DNA of 57,612 bases from Limnospira platensis (GCF_046480435.1 NZ_PKGC01000011.1); one strand, 5' to 3'. Numbered from the stretch's first letter, positions 36,322 through 46,702 are shown. Made by a program: numbers and translations. Notes: a model not told the origin generated them from the letters alone.

Positions 36322-37881
36322 ATGGCTAAATCACCGATCGCCTTAAATTGCTTTCACCGTCTGCTGAGTCTCTATAAACCCATGTTAGTGGCTCTATTAT
36401 TAAGCCTGTTGGCTACTAGCCCGGGGCGATCGCAAACCATAGCCTATTGTCGCCTCTCCCCAGAGGCGATCGCCGAAAAAGAAACCCTGCGCCAAACTGC
36501 CTTATCTGGGGATAGCAACGCCCAACAGCAATATAACCAGATCCTGATTCAACACGCCCAAGCTGTATATCGCTGTCGTCAGCAAAGCCGCCCCCAAAAT
36601 CAAGCCATTTGGTTAAGACTATATAGCTGTGATGCCCAACCCGGAGCCCTCGAAAAACTGTTAGATGACATCATCAACAAAGGCTATAACCAAGTTTACC
36701 TAGAAGTATTTTATGACGCTCAGGTGTTACTTCCCGCCGCCAATAACCCCACCCCTTGGCCTTCAGTCATGCGATCGCCCGGTTTAGAACAAGTAGACCT
36801 CATGGCGCAAACAATCCAAAAAGGCAGACAACGGGGGCTACAGGTTTACGCCTGGATGTTTATGCTCAACTTTGGTTATACCTACACCCTACTACCTAAT
36901 CGCGCCGGAGTCCTTGCCGTCAATGGTAGTGGCGAAACCACCGTTACCGCTAATTTAGACGGCACCGCCAGCAACGATTTTGGGGAAAGCTACATCAATC
37001 AGGGTTTCGTTGATCCCTATCATCCCACCGCACGACAAGATTTTAATACCCTCCTGAATGCCGTCCTCCGCCGTCGCCCCAGTGGTGTTCTGTTTGACTA
37101 TGTTCGCTATCCCAGAGGTTTGGGACCTCAATCAGTAGCCAGCCGAGTTAAGGATTTATGGATTTATGGGGATGCTTCCCAGTCCGCCTTGCTGCAACGG
37201 GCCAACAACGACCGGGGACGGGAACTGCTACAACGCTATGTTAGCCAGGGTTTTTTGACAGAAAATGATGTTAATCAGATCAATCAAAAGTATCCTGAGC
37301 AAGCACAGCCACAGGAAGCACAGCCACAGGAAGCACAGCCACAGGAAAAACTACCCCTGTGGCATGATGAAACGGCCCTACCGGCTCTCAGTGGCATTCC
37401 CAGCCTGGGAAATACCTTTAATCAACAATTGTGGCGGTTGAGTGTCGCTCACGCCCAACAGGGGATTCTGGACTTTTTAAATATATTTAGCCAGCCAGTA
37501 CAATCGCGCGGCATTCCGGCGGGGGCGGTGTTTTTCCCGGAGGCTAACCGCCGCGTTGGGGAGCAGGGTTTTGATTCCAGGTTGCAACCTTGGGATCGGT
37601 TCTCTAGTGCGATCGAATGGCATCCCATGGCCTATGGAGTTTGTGGCACCACAAGCTGTATAGTTGAACAAGTGGCAACTGTTGCTAACCGAGCCCAACC
37701 GGGAACTAAAATTATCCCAGCGATCGCCGGAGACTGGGGCAAATCCATTAAAAACCGCCCCCCCCTAGAACATCAGATGCGCGACATTATCAATGCTATT
37801 CCCCAAATCCAGTCTATCAGCCATTATTCCTACGATTGGCAAGAACCACAACTTACACGCGATCGTCAATCATGTCGGTAA
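36322..37881 (+). CDS. Secreted family-10-like glycosylhydrolase (GHL10/DUF187-like)
   Basis: 519 residues from ATG 36322 (MAKSPIALNC); the TTG at 36298 is in a terminator stem. A signal-like hydrophobic segment (MLVALLLSLLATSPGRSQ) suggests export. The TIM-barrel signs are IWLRLYSCDAQPGALEKLLD, GYNQVYLEVFYDAQVL, GLQVYAWMFMLNFGYTY, NQGFVDPYHPTARQDFNTLL and GVLFDYVRYP. The DYVRYP strand is typical of the GHL10 family, whose members act on cell-wall or polysaccharide substrates (substrate unknown here). A proline/glutamine insert made of (AQPQE) units near residue 328-343 splits the barrel. It may be a relative of the gene at 1-809. Confidence 0.75.
   Translation: MAKSPIALNCFHRLLSLYKPMLVALLLSLLATSPGRSQTIAYCRLSPEAIAEKETLRQTALSGDSNAQQQYNQILIQHAQAVYRCRQQSRPQNQAIWLRLYSCDAQPGALEKLLDDIINKGYNQVYLEVFYDAQVLLPAANNPTPWPSVMRSPGLEQVDLMAQTIQKGRQRGLQVYAWMFMLNFGYTYTLLPNRAGVLAVNGSGETTVTANLDGTASNDFGESYINQGFVDPYHPTARQDFNTLLNAVLRRRPSGVLFDYVRYPRGLGPQSVASRVKDLWIYGDASQSALLQRANNDRGRELLQRYVSQGFLTENDVNQINQKYPEQAQPQEAQPQEAQPQEKLPLWHDETALPALSGIPSLGNTFNQQLWRLSVAHAQQGILDFLNIFSQPVQSRGIPAGAVFFPEANRRVGEQGFDSRLQPWDRFSSAIEWHPMAYGVCGTTSCIVEQVATVANRAQPGTKIIPAIAGDWGKSIKNRPPLEHQMRDIINAIPQIQSISHYSYDWQEPQLTRDRQSCR
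37303..37347 (+). repeat. Three perfect 15-bp in-frame repeats (Ala-Gln-Pro-Gln-Glu)
   Basis: GCACAGCCACAGGAA occurs three times without a mismatch (37303, 37318 and 37333). It lies in a loop of the glycosylhydrolase-like protein and would change length in whole codons. Confidence 0.95.
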
Positions 37882-37957
37882 TCAGCAAAACCTTTAAACT
37901 AGAAGATGATACTTTCCCCTCTTCTATACTGTCGTTCATAACTAAGGAGTTATAACT

Positions 37958-38803
37958 TTGAAAAGCGCACAACCCCAACAGGGTTTACCAGCCATTGTTC
38001 TGGGAATTATCGTCGCACTGGCTATTCTGATTGGGCTTAATGCTTTTGTAATTATTAATCCTGGTCAAGCCGCCGTGTTAAGTATTCTCGGAAAAGCCCA
38101 GGATGGCGCACTATTAGAGGGGTTACACTTTAAGCCGCCCCTAATTTCTGCTGTCGATATTTATGATGTCACCGTCCAGAAGTTTGAAGTTCCCGCCCAA
38201 AGTTCCACCAAGGACCTACAACAACTTTCCGCCAGTTTTGCCATTAACTTCCGCCTCGACCCGGTAAATGTCGTGCAGATCCGCCGGGAACAAGGTACTC
38301 TCCAAAATGTGGTATCTAAAATTGTTGCCCCTCAAACCCAGGAATCTTTTAAAATTGCTGCTGCTAAACGTACCATTGAGGAAGCAATTACCCAGCGCGA
38401 GCAACTGAAAGCAGATTTTGACGAGGCTCTGGTGTCACGATTAGATAAATATGGCATTATCGTTTTAGATACCAGTGTTGTCGATCTGACTTTCTCCCCC
38501 GAATTTGCTCGCGCCGTTGAAGAAAAACAAATCGCTGAACAACGGGCGCGCCGGGCTGTCTATGTCGCCAAAGAAGCTGAACAACAAGCCCAAGCCGACA
38601 TTAACCGCGCTAAGGGTCGGGCGGAAGCTCAACGCTTATTAGCCGAAACTCTCAAGGCTCAAGGTGGTGAGTTGGTACTGCAAAAAGAGGCGATCGAGGC
38701 TTGGCGACAAGGGGGCTCTCAAATGCCTAAAGTCCTGATTTTGGGTGATTCTAAAAGTAAGGTTCCCTTCTTATTCAATGTCGGCGATCTAACCAAATCC
38801 TAA
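37958..38803 (+). CDS. SPFH/prohibitin family membrane protein
   Basis: 281 residues from TTG 37958; AAGGAG at 37944-37949 fixes this start with eight bases spacing. One N-terminal transmembrane segment (LPAIVLGIIVALAILIGLNAF) anchors an SPFH domain (~40-200; NPGQAAVLSILGKAQDGAL, VTVQKFEVPAQSSTKDLQ, SASFAINFRLDPV) and a C-terminal coiled coil (EEKQIAEQRARRAVYVAKEA). Prohibitins form rings in the membrane that control proteases and membrane quality; in cyanobacteria they are found in the plasma and thylakoid membranes. Only a hairpin separates it from the ABC-F gene. Confidence 0.9.
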   Translation: MKSAQPQQGLPAIVLGIIVALAILIGLNAFVIINPGQAAVLSILGKAQDGALLEGLHFKPPLISAVDIYDVTVQKFEVPAQSSTKDLQQLSASFAINFRLDPVNVVQIRREQGTLQNVVSKIVAPQTQESFKIAAAKRTIEEAITQREQLKADFDEALVSRLDKYGIIVLDTSVVDLTFSPEFARAVEEKQIAEQRARRAVYVAKEAEQQAQADINRAKGRAEAQRLLAETLKAQGGELVLQKEAIEAWRQGGSQMPKVLILGDSKSKVPFLFNVGDLTKS

Positions 38804-38831
38804 TCATTGTCACCCAGTTGTTATTTCCTAG

Positions 38832-38849
38832 TAGGGGCATCCGCCCCTA
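38832..38849 (+). terminator. Terminator-like hairpin after the SPFH gene
   Basis: TAGGGGC (38832-38838), loop ATCC, GCCCCTA (38843-38849), followed by TTTAAAC. It lies 28 bases after the SPFH gene and may reduce read-through into the ABC-F gene. Confidence 0.6.
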
Positions 38850-38891
38850 TTTAAACTATTAAGATTTGCCAGTAAAGCCCTTAGCTAAAAT

Positions 38892-40832
38892 ATGAATATA
38901 TTAACTCTACAATCAGTTCAAAAAGACTTCGGAACTAAAGAAATTCTTAGGGATGCTAACCTGAATTTAGGGGTTATGGATAAGGTGGGTTTAATTGGCA
39001 CTAATGGTTCCGGAAAATCCACCCTCTTAAAAATGATTGTAGGTAGCGAACATATTGATGGCGGTCAACTCTGGGTTAACCCGAAAATTAAACTTATATA
39101 TTTGCCTCAACAACCCGAACTTGATGAAAATAACACCGTTTTAGAACAGGTTTTTGCCGATAGTGGTGATAAACTCCATCTGATTCAGGAGTATGAGGAA
39201 CTTTCCTTAAAAATTGCTAAATTTCCCGATGATGAAAGCCTCATGACTCGCTTTTCCCAAATTATGCAGCGCATGGATGCTAGTAATGCTTGGGAGTTGG
39301 AAACTCAGGCTAAAATTATTTTAACTAAATTGGGAATCGAAGATTTTGATGCCACAATTGGCAGCCTTTCGGGAGGATATCGCAAACGTATTGCTTTGGC
39401 GGCGGCGCTGTTACGAGAACCCGATGTTTTATTAATGGATGAACCCACTAACCATCTCGATGCTATGTCTGTGGAATGGTTACAGGATTATCTGAATAGT
39501 TATCGGGGTGCTTTGTTTTTAATTACTCACGATCGCTATTTTTTAGATAAAGTCACCAACCGCATTATTGAAATCGATCGCGGTGATTTATATACCTACT
39601 CCGGCAACTATTCCTATTACCTGGAAAAAAAAGCCGGAATGGAAGATGTAGCCGTTAGCCAACAACATAAACATAAAGGGGTTTTGCGCCGAGAATTAGA
39701 ATGGTTAAAGCGGGGGCCAAAAGCTAGAAGCACTAAGCAAAAAGCCCGGATTCAACGCGTTGAAGAAATGCAGGATGTTGAGTTTAAATCTACCCTCGGT
39801 AAAGTCGAAATTTCTACCCCTGGTCGCCGCATTGGTAAGAAAGTAATTGAGTTAAAGAATATTGCAAAATCCTATGATGACAAAACTTTGATTAAGGATT
39901 TTACCTATACATTTAACCCCCAAGACCGCGTGGGAATTATTGGCAGTAATGGAGTCGGAAAATCTACCCTTTTAGATTTGATTACGGGTCGGGTTCAACC
40001 GGACTCGGGAAGTGTCGAAATTGGCAGCACTATTCATATAGGCTATTTTGACCAACATTGTGACAACCTGTTGGAGGCGATGAATGAAAATCAGCGGGTT
40101 ATTGATTATTTAAAAGAAGTGGCAGAATATGTGACTACGGCTGACGGAACCCAAATTACGGCTTCCCAAATGTTGGAGAGGTTTCTATTTCCTCCCGCCC
40201 AACAATATGCTCCCTTAAATAAGCTATCTGGCGGCGAAAAACGGCGTTTGTTTCTATTGCGGGTATTAATGGAAGCACCTAATGTTCTGATTTTAGATGA
40301 ACCGACTAATGATTTAGATGTGCAGACTCTTTCGGTATTAGAAGAGTATTTAGAGGAGTTTAATGGATGCGCGATTGTCGTATCTCACGATCGCTATTTT
40401 TTAGATCGCACCGTCGATATGATTTTCGCCTTTGAGTCTCAGGGAGTCCTCCGTCAATATCCCGGTAATTATTCGGTTTATTTGGACTATAAACAAGCCG
40501 AAGAAGCCGAAAAAGCCGCTAAAGCACAATCACAGCAAATCCAGATTGAGGCTACCCCCAGCCAACCAGAACCGGAAAAATCCCCCCGCTATTCCTGGGG
40601 AAAAGACGGACGGCGCAAACTTTCATCTAAGGAAAAGCGAGAGTATGAAAACCTGGAAAAAGAAATCGCTAAGTTAGAGGAGAAAAAACAGCAGTTAGAG
40701 GCGGAACTTTACCAAGCATCATCAACTTCTGTAAGTCGGGTTCAGGAGTTGCACCAGCAAGTTGAGTCTTTGGCGATCGAAATTGATCAGGCGACAGAAA
40801 GATGGATGGAGTTGGCAGAAATTGCCAGTTGA
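38892..40832 (+). CDS. ABC-F family ATPase (Uup-like)
   Basis: 646 residues with two ABC domains and no membrane span. Domain 1: GTNGSGKSTLL, LSGGYRKRIALAAALL and LLMDEPTNHLD. Domain 2: GSNGVGKSTLL, LSGGEKRRLFLLRVLM and LILDEPTNDLD. The linker between them contains the arginine- and lysine-rich KRGPKARSTKQKAR, and the C-terminus is a coiled coil (EYENLEKEIAKLEEKKQQLE) like the Uup DNA-binding tail. ABC-F proteins act on the ribosome; Uup is also linked with DNA transposon excision and replication forks. The C-terminal end is charged and rich in Pro before the coil (QPEPEKSPRYSWGKDGRRKL). Confidence 0.9.
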   Translation: MNILTLQSVQKDFGTKEILRDANLNLGVMDKVGLIGTNGSGKSTLLKMIVGSEHIDGGQLWVNPKIKLIYLPQQPELDENNTVLEQVFADSGDKLHLIQEYEELSLKIAKFPDDESLMTRFSQIMQRMDASNAWELETQAKIILTKLGIEDFDATIGSLSGGYRKRIALAAALLREPDVLLMDEPTNHLDAMSVEWLQDYLNSYRGALFLITHDRYFLDKVTNRIIEIDRGDLYTYSGNYSYYLEKKAGMEDVAVSQQHKHKGVLRRELEWLKRGPKARSTKQKARIQRVEEMQDVEFKSTLGKVEISTPGRRIGKKVIELKNIAKSYDDKTLIKDFTYTFNPQDRVGIIGSNGVGKSTLLDLITGRVQPDSGSVEIGSTIHIGYFDQHCDNLLEAMNENQRVIDYLKEVAEYVTTADGTQITASQMLERFLFPPAQQYAPLNKLSGGEKRRLFLLRVLMEAPNVLILDEPTNDLDVQTLSVLEEYLEEFNGCAIVVSHDRYFLDRTVDMIFAFESQGVLRQYPGNYSVYLDYKQAEEAEKAAKAQSQQIQIEATPSQPEPEKSPRYSWGKDGRRKLSSKEKREYENLEKEIAKLEEKKQQLEAELYQASSTSVSRVQELHQQVESLAIEIDQATERWMELAEIAS

Positions 40833-40904
40833 GCTTAAAATAAGGGAGGGGTCTAGGCTTGCACAATCACCATTTCACTGTAGCATCTTGAGCAAGAAAT
40901 TATC

Positions 40905-43766
40905 ATGGCTAAGTTAGACCCGCTTCCCGAAATTCTTGATGCCCTAGCCAGGTCAATGGAAAAGCAATTCCAGGGGGGATTATGTTCGATTTTACTATGC
41001 GACCACGGGAAACTACACCACGGCGCAGCCCCTAATTTACCCAAGGCTTACTCCGAGGCTTTAGATGGGATGCTCATTGGTCCGGAAGCCGGTTCCTGTG
41101 GAAAAGCTGCTTTTTGTCGGGATATTGTCATCGTTGCTGACATTGCTACTGACCCCCTATGGCAAAACTTCAGACATTTAGCCCTAGAATATGAATTGCG
41201 GGCTTGTTGGTCGGCTCCGGCGATCGGTAGTGATCAGGAGATTTTAGGAACTTTTGCGGTTTATTTCAAGACCTGTCGCACTCCCGAAAATCAAGACTTA
41301 GAAATTCTCAGCCTCAGCGCCCATATTGCCTCTATTGCTATTGAACGCGATCGCACTACCCAAGCCTTAGCCGAATTAAATCAACAGTTAGAAGTGCGCG
41401 TAGAAGAACGTACCGCCGCCCTCCGAGAAAGTGAAGCTAAGTTAGAAGCAATGCTCAATTTTGCTCCGGCGGTAATTTATGTCAAAGACCTACAAGGACG
41501 ACATATCTTTGTTAACAGAGCATTTCTGAAATTATTTAACTGTACTCTAGCAGATATCATTGGCAAAGTTAACCATGATTTTTACCTCCCCGAAGTAGCT
41601 GATATTTTTGAAAAACATGACCGCATAGTAATTGAATCTTGTCACTTCCATCAGTTTGAGGAAGATGTGAAAATCCATGATAAAAATTATACTTTCCTCT
41701 CCCATAAGTTTATCCTGTTTGACCAAAATCAACAACCCTACGCCCTCTGTGGTATTTCCAACGATATTACCCAGCGCAAGGCTTTCTACAATGCCCTCCA
41801 ACGCAGCCAAGAACAACTCAAGGCAACTTTACAAGCGATTCCTGACCTAGTATTTAGACTGAACAGCCAAGGGGAATATTTGGCTATTTATCCATCCGAA
41901 TATGTCGGCAATTTAGTAGATACCAAACTAGCCATTGGTCACTCTATTATGGAACTATTACCCCCCCCTATTGCTGCCAAATATAGTCAGGTTACGCAAA
42001 CCGCCCTAGCCACCAAAACCCTACAAACCTATGAACAAGATGTAGTGATTGATGGAGTTTTGCGCCATGAAGAAGTGCGGGTGGCTCCCTGTGGTGACAA
42101 TGAGGTAGTTTTTGTAATTAGGGATATTACCGAACAGGAAGCAGCACTTAGGGAACGCCAAAAAGCCGCCGACACTATCAAGAAAAGTGAAGACCGATTT
42201 GGGCGCATTGCTAATAATATGCCGGGGGTTTTATATCAATATGTTTTGCATTCTGATGGCTCCCATGATTTTATGTATATGAGTGAACGCTGTCAAGAAA
42301 TTTTTGGCTTAGATGCTGATACAATTACCCGAGATGCTAATCAGTTATTCCAACTTTTTGAAGCGGAAGATTTTATATCTCTAAAAGCATCAATTTTGCT
42401 ATCTGCTACCACTTTAAACACTTGGTCTTGGGAAGGTAAATTAGTCACTCCATCTGGTGAAAATAAATGGATACAGGGCATTTCTCAACCGGAACGACAA
42501 GTTAATGGCGATATTGTTTGGGATGGGGTAGTTGTAGACATCAGTGAACGTAAATTGATGGAAATTGAATTGCAAAAAACTGTAGCCGAGTTAGACCGAG
42601 CTACCCGCCTTAAAGATGAGTTTCTGGCGAATATGAGCCATGAACTGCGTACCCCTCTTAATGGGATTTTGGGGATGTCGGAAGCATTAAAAGAAGGAAT
42701 ATTAGGGGCTTTGAACTCTAATCAACATCATGCGATCGCCATGATTGAAAAAAGTGGGAAACACTTACTAGAATTAATTAGCGATATTCTCGATATATCT
42801 AAGATAGAAGCGGGGAAACTAGAACTATATTTAACTGAAGTCCGAGTTCAGGAACTCTGTACTTCTAGTTTAACTTTGGTCAATCACTTGGCGTTTACCA
42901 AACAAATTAATATAGAGATTAATATTCCCCAAGCATTAGAAAAAACTTTGATAAAAGTAGATAATCGGCGGCTGCGTCAAGTGCTAATTAACTTGCTCAG
43001 TAATGCGTTAAAATTTACGCATAAATCTGGTAAAATTAACTTAAATGTGGGCATCAAAACATCTCCTAATGCGGCTATTTCAACTCCTCAATCTATCTAT
43101 TTTTCAGTGATAGATAACGGAATTGGGATTGCTCCCGATGATTTAAATAAACTGTTTTTACCTTTCACCCAAATTGATAGTAGTCTCAATCGTCAATATA
43201 GTGGTACGGGACTCGGATTAGCTTTAGTTAAACAAATCATAGAATTACATGGCGGTTGTGTTGAGGTGAGCAGTCAACTGGGGAAAGGTAGCTGTTTTAC
43301 AGTTTATTTACCTTATCATAAAACCTCAAATTATCTCACCAATTTACCGGATAAATCTAACTGGCAATTACCGAGTTATTTTACTGTTAATAATCCCAAA
43401 TCTCCGTTAATTATGTTAGCGCTAAATAACCAACCATTACTGATTACACTGTCTAGTTATCTGGAAGCTAAAGGCTATAGTTTATTGATATCCCAAAATG
43501 GACAGGAGGCGATCGCTTTAATCGAATCCCAATCTCCCCAATTAGTTTTAATTGATATTCAAATACCTGTGCTTGATGGTTTAGCAGCCATTACATATAT
43601 TCGCCAAAATCTCAAGTTAACTAACTTACCAATTATTGCATTAACCGCCTTAGACACCACTGGCGAACCTGAAAAATGCCGAGAAGCTGGAGCTAATGAA
43701 TATCTAACTAAACCCATTAAATTAAAACAGTTATCCAACCTGATTCAAAACCTTTTGAATTGCTAA
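40905..43766 (+). CDS. Hybrid histidine kinase: GAF, three PAS, HisKA, HATPase, receiver
   Basis: 953 residues. The GAF domain (~10-150) has GPEAGSCGKAAFCRDIVIVA and CWSAPAIGSD, but no chromophore cysteine pattern of the phytochrome or CBCR kind, so ligand unknown. Three PAS units follow (LEAMLNFAPAVIYVKDLQG; LKATLQAIPDLVFRLNSQG; IANNMPGVLYQYVLHSDG). HisKA carries His579 in NMSHELRTPLNGILGM, and HATPase has GTGLGLALVKQ. The C-terminal receiver has acceptor Asp884 (LIDIQIPVLDG) and lysine (LTKPIK), but its acidic pair is replaced (IMLALNNQPLL), so metal-dependent phosphorylation may be weak. It begins 72 bases after the ABC-F gene on the same strand. Confidence 0.9.
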   Translation: MAKLDPLPEILDALARSMEKQFQGGLCSILLCDHGKLHHGAAPNLPKAYSEALDGMLIGPEAGSCGKAAFCRDIVIVADIATDPLWQNFRHLALEYELRACWSAPAIGSDQEILGTFAVYFKTCRTPENQDLEILSLSAHIASIAIERDRTTQALAELNQQLEVRVEERTAALRESEAKLEAMLNFAPAVIYVKDLQGRHIFVNRAFLKLFNCTLADIIGKVNHDFYLPEVADIFEKHDRIVIESCHFHQFEEDVKIHDKNYTFLSHKFILFDQNQQPYALCGISNDITQRKAFYNALQRSQEQLKATLQAIPDLVFRLNSQGEYLAIYPSEYVGNLVDTKLAIGHSIMELLPPPIAAKYSQVTQTALATKTLQTYEQDVVIDGVLRHEEVRVAPCGDNEVVFVIRDITEQEAALRERQKAADTIKKSEDRFGRIANNMPGVLYQYVLHSDGSHDFMYMSERCQEIFGLDADTITRDANQLFQLFEAEDFISLKASILLSATTLNTWSWEGKLVTPSGENKWIQGISQPERQVNGDIVWDGVVVDISERKLMEIELQKTVAELDRATRLKDEFLANMSHELRTPLNGILGMSEALKEGILGALNSNQHHAIAMIEKSGKHLLELISDILDISKIEAGKLELYLTEVRVQELCTSSLTLVNHLAFTKQINIEINIPQALEKTLIKVDNRRLRQVLINLLSNALKFTHKSGKINLNVGIKTSPNAAISTPQSIYFSVIDNGIGIAPDDLNKLFLPFTQIDSSLNRQYSGTGLGLALVKQIIELHGGCVEVSSQLGKGSCFTVYLPYHKTSNYLTNLPDKSNWQLPSYFTVNNPKSPLIMLALNNQPLLITLSSYLEAKGYSLLISQNGQEAIALIESQSPQLVLIDIQIPVLDGLAAITYIRQNLKLTNLPIIALTALDTTGEPEKCREAGANEYLTKPIKLKQLSNLIQNLLNC

Positions 43767-44074
43767 CAATTACTGTCGATACCTGTCCCGATAACTAGAG
43801 CCAGTTAAGTTCACCATCTCCCCTTTTCAATCATAGCAATAAATCCAGCCAAGATGTTAATTTTTGATAAAGTTTCCATCTCATCAGAAACCCTGAGATA
43901 TAATTGAATTGAGAAGTACAGACCTGATGAGGGTTTGGGTTAGTGGCTGGGGGTTTTATCATGGCTGCGATCGCACAATTTTGGCCATATAAATAGCATC
44001 GAATCGACGAGTCAACTACCCTAACCCTAGGTGTACTACCCGGAGTTTTATATTAATTTGGAGGACTACTTACA
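43767..44074. other. Leader of the RTX-type gene
   Basis: Contains TATAAT at 43899-43904 without a good -35, and GGAGG at 44060-44064 eleven bases before ATG 44075. The remaining sequence shows no gene. One HIP1-like GCGATCGC is present. Confidence 0.4.
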
Positions 44075-45433
44075 ATGGATGATGAATTTTCCGATTTTGA
44101 TGAATCTCAACTAGAACGTGATGCGGAAACCGAAACCGAGCTAATTATTCATGATTCGGAAGCCGAAATACAACCAACTTTTGATGATTCGGAACCGGAA
44201 ATAGAACCAACTTTTGACGATTAGGAAGCCGAAACCGAGCTAATTATTGATGATTCGGAAGCCGAAATACAACCAACTTTTGATGATTCGGAAGCCGAAA
44301 CCGAGCCTATTGTTGATGATTCGGAACCGGAAATAGAACCAACTTTTGATGATTCGGAGCCGGAAATAGAATCCGAACCGGAAACCGAGCCTATTGTTGA
44401 TGATTCGGAAACAGAATCCGAACCTGAAACAGAATCCGAATCGGAAACCGAGCCTATTGTTGATGATTCAGACACAGAATCCGAATCGGAAACCGAGCCT
44501 ATTGCATTAGAACCAGAACCAGAACCGGAGCCTATTGCATTACAACCGCAACCGCAACCGCAACCGCAACCAGAACCAGAACCAGAATTAGAAGCGCAGC
44601 CTATTGCATTACAACCGGAACCGGAACCGCAACCGGGACTGTTTTTTGAGGAACCTGTCGCCTCTCAAGAATCTCTTTTCTTTCCGATTCAACTTCCGAC
44701 TTTTGATGAAACATCAATATCAATAGGACCCGAACAACTGGGAATAGAAGCAATTAATCAATTGATTAATTTGGATAATTTCATCCCAGAAATCCCGGAA
44801 GTTTTACCAGGAGGTAATGATGGGTCGATTACTCAACCTTTCCCCAATCAGTGGTTTGGTAGTGACAATAATGATGTAATTATTGGGACAGCATCAGATG
44901 AAACTTTGCTAGGTTTTCAAGGTGATGATTTCCTGAACGGTGTCGAGGGAAATAATACTCTGTTTGGTGGTCGGGGTAATGATACCCTAGTTGCTGGTAA
45001 TGCTGATGATATCTTATTAGGAAATAAGGATGATGATCTGCTATTTGGAGGAAACGGTAATGATTCCCTTTATGGTGGTCAGGGTAATGATACCCTGATC
45101 GCAGGTGATGGTAATGATATTTTGTTTGGAGACAAGGGTAATGATATCCTATATGGAGGAGCAAAAGGTACTGATACTCTCGTGGGAGGGGAGGGAAATG
45201 ATACTTTTGTAATGCTTCCGGGGGAAGGTTACAGCATAGTAAGTGACTTCGATATCAATCAAGATATCATTGTTTTAATCGGTAATCCTGATGACTATCG
45301 ACTTGAGGTGACACCAACGGAGGTTAATAATGGCACAGCTATTTATATAGCGGGTTCTGACCAACTGGTTGGTATCATAGACCAGGTGATTGATGTGAGT
45401 TTAGAAGATAGCAATATCTTCAGTTTTTTCTAG
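44075..45433 (+). pseudogene. RTX-type calcium-binding repeat protein, interrupted by an in-frame TAG
   Basis: A ribosome site GGAGG precedes ATG 44075 (MDDEFSDFDESQLERD). The frame runs through an acidic, proline-rich repeat region of units like TFDDSEPEIEP to a TAG at 44222-44224, then stays open in the same frame to 45433. The downstream part continues the repeats (about 130 residues), then has ~11 glycine/aspartate nonapeptides, for example GGRGNDTLVAG and GGNGNDSLYG, which bind calcium in RTX proteins exported by type I systems. No start codon is available between the TAG and 44762. Other units at the same place read GATGATTCGGAA, so TCG to TAG explains the stop. Read through, it would be 452 residues. 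Confidence 0.8.
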
Positions 45434-45468
45434 GTTAATCTAGTTGTCAGTGCGATCGCTTTTGGGAG

Positions 45469-46485
45469 TCAGGGAACCTCGGCTAAAGCGGCTTTAACTA
45501 CTTCCACGCCAGCGCCGGGAAGGTGTGCGTTTTCGCTTAAATGTCGCTTCCAGGCTTTAGTTCCTGGTTGTCCAGCGAAAAGTTGTAGAATATGGCGGAC
45601 AACGCTGTTAAGCCGCCCTCCCTGACTTAACCAATTTTCGATATAGGGAAGCATTTGTTCTACTACTTGATGACGGGTGGGTGGGTTGATATTGTCGCCG
45701 TAAATTTCTCGGTCGGCGATCGCAAATAAATAGGGATTATCATAGGCGGCGCGACCCATCATTACCGCATCGACTTTTTTTAGTTGTTGTTTCACCTGTT
45801 CAAGGGTAGTAAATCCTCCATTAATTTCAATTGTCAAATGGGGAAATTCTGCCTTGAGACGGTGAACATCTCCATAACGCAGGGGGGGTATATTTCGGTT
45901 ATCTTTGGGGCTTAATCCTTGTAGCCATGCTTTGCGCGCGTGAACGGTAAAACGCTGACACCCAGAGGCGGCGACCACCCGCACAAATGCGGTCATATCT
46001 TCATAGCGATCGCGATTATCGATACCAATACGATGCTTAACTGTTACGGGAATATTAACGGCTTTTTTCATGGCTGATATAGCTTCAGCAACTCTTTCGG
46101 GTTCCGCCATTAAACAAGCGCCAAAGTTACCATTTTGCACCCGCGCACTCGGACAACCCACGTTCAGGTTAATCTCATCATAACCCCAATCTTCGGCGAT
46201 TTTAGCACAGGTCGCCAGTTGTTCAGGATCATCTCCCCCAACCTGAAGAGCGAGGGGTTTTTCGACTGGTGAAAAGTCCAGTAATTTGTGGCGATCGCCG
46301 TTAATAATTGCCGCACTTGTCACCATTTCTGTATACAGTAGGGGGCGGCGGGTAATTTGTCGCATGAAGTAACGAAAATGGCGATCGGTCCGATCCATCA
46401 TGGGTGCAATACTCAGGATATGACTTCGATAATTGTCCTCACTTAACCTGGGTTCGCGACTCATGGCTGTCATGTTTACCATCAT
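45469..46485 (-). CDS. dusA: tRNA-dihydrouridine synthase A
   Basis: 338 residues. DusA reduces uridine 20/20a in tRNA to dihydrouridine with FMN and NADPH. The N-terminus has LSIAPMMDRTDRHFRYFMR; the active-site Cys is in NLNVGCPSARVQNGNFGACL, followed by VTVKHRIGIDN and the FMN-binding GRAAYDNPYLF. The C-terminal helical domain is complete (HILQLFAGQPGTKAWKRHL). The first ATG is used here; an internal one (MTAMSREPRL, four codons on) is also possible. The gene converges with the RTX gene and stands alone. Confidence 0.95.
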   Translation of the reverse strand: MMVNMTAMSREPRLSEDNYRSHILSIAPMMDRTDRHFRYFMRQITRRPLLYTEMVTSAAIINGDRHKLLDFSPVEKPLALQVGGDDPEQLATCAKIAEDWGYDEINLNVGCPSARVQNGNFGACLMAEPERVAEAISAMKKAVNIPVTVKHRIGIDNRDRYEDMTAFVRVVAASGCQRFTVHARKAWLQGLSPKDNRNIPPLRYGDVHRLKAEFPHLTIEINGGFTTLEQVKQQLKKVDAVMMGRAAYDNPYLFAIADREIYGDNINPPTRHQVVEQMLPYIENWLSQGGRLNSVVRHILQLFAGQPGTKAWKRHLSENAHLPGAGVEVVKAALAEVP

Positions 46486-46702
46486 AGGCTATGCTACAAT
46501 TAGACTATCTAATAATTGTATACCATTACTGGTTTTTCTGGCAATCTTTCCCCCCCCCAAAATTTAGGCAAACATGACTGGGCGGCATATATTCCCGGCG
46601 ACATCATCCATATTAATTAAACAGCGATTTCCGCAAATATCACAGCTAAAACTTGATATAATTGCTGGGCTTACTGATGACTTACTGAGTCCATAATTAA
46701 CC

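Noticed and set aside
44221..44475. Minus-strand frame rich in Ser, Asp and Gly (SESSTIGSVSDSDS)
   Set aside because: It is the reverse reading of the acidic codon repeats (GATGATTCGGAA) of the RTX-type gene.
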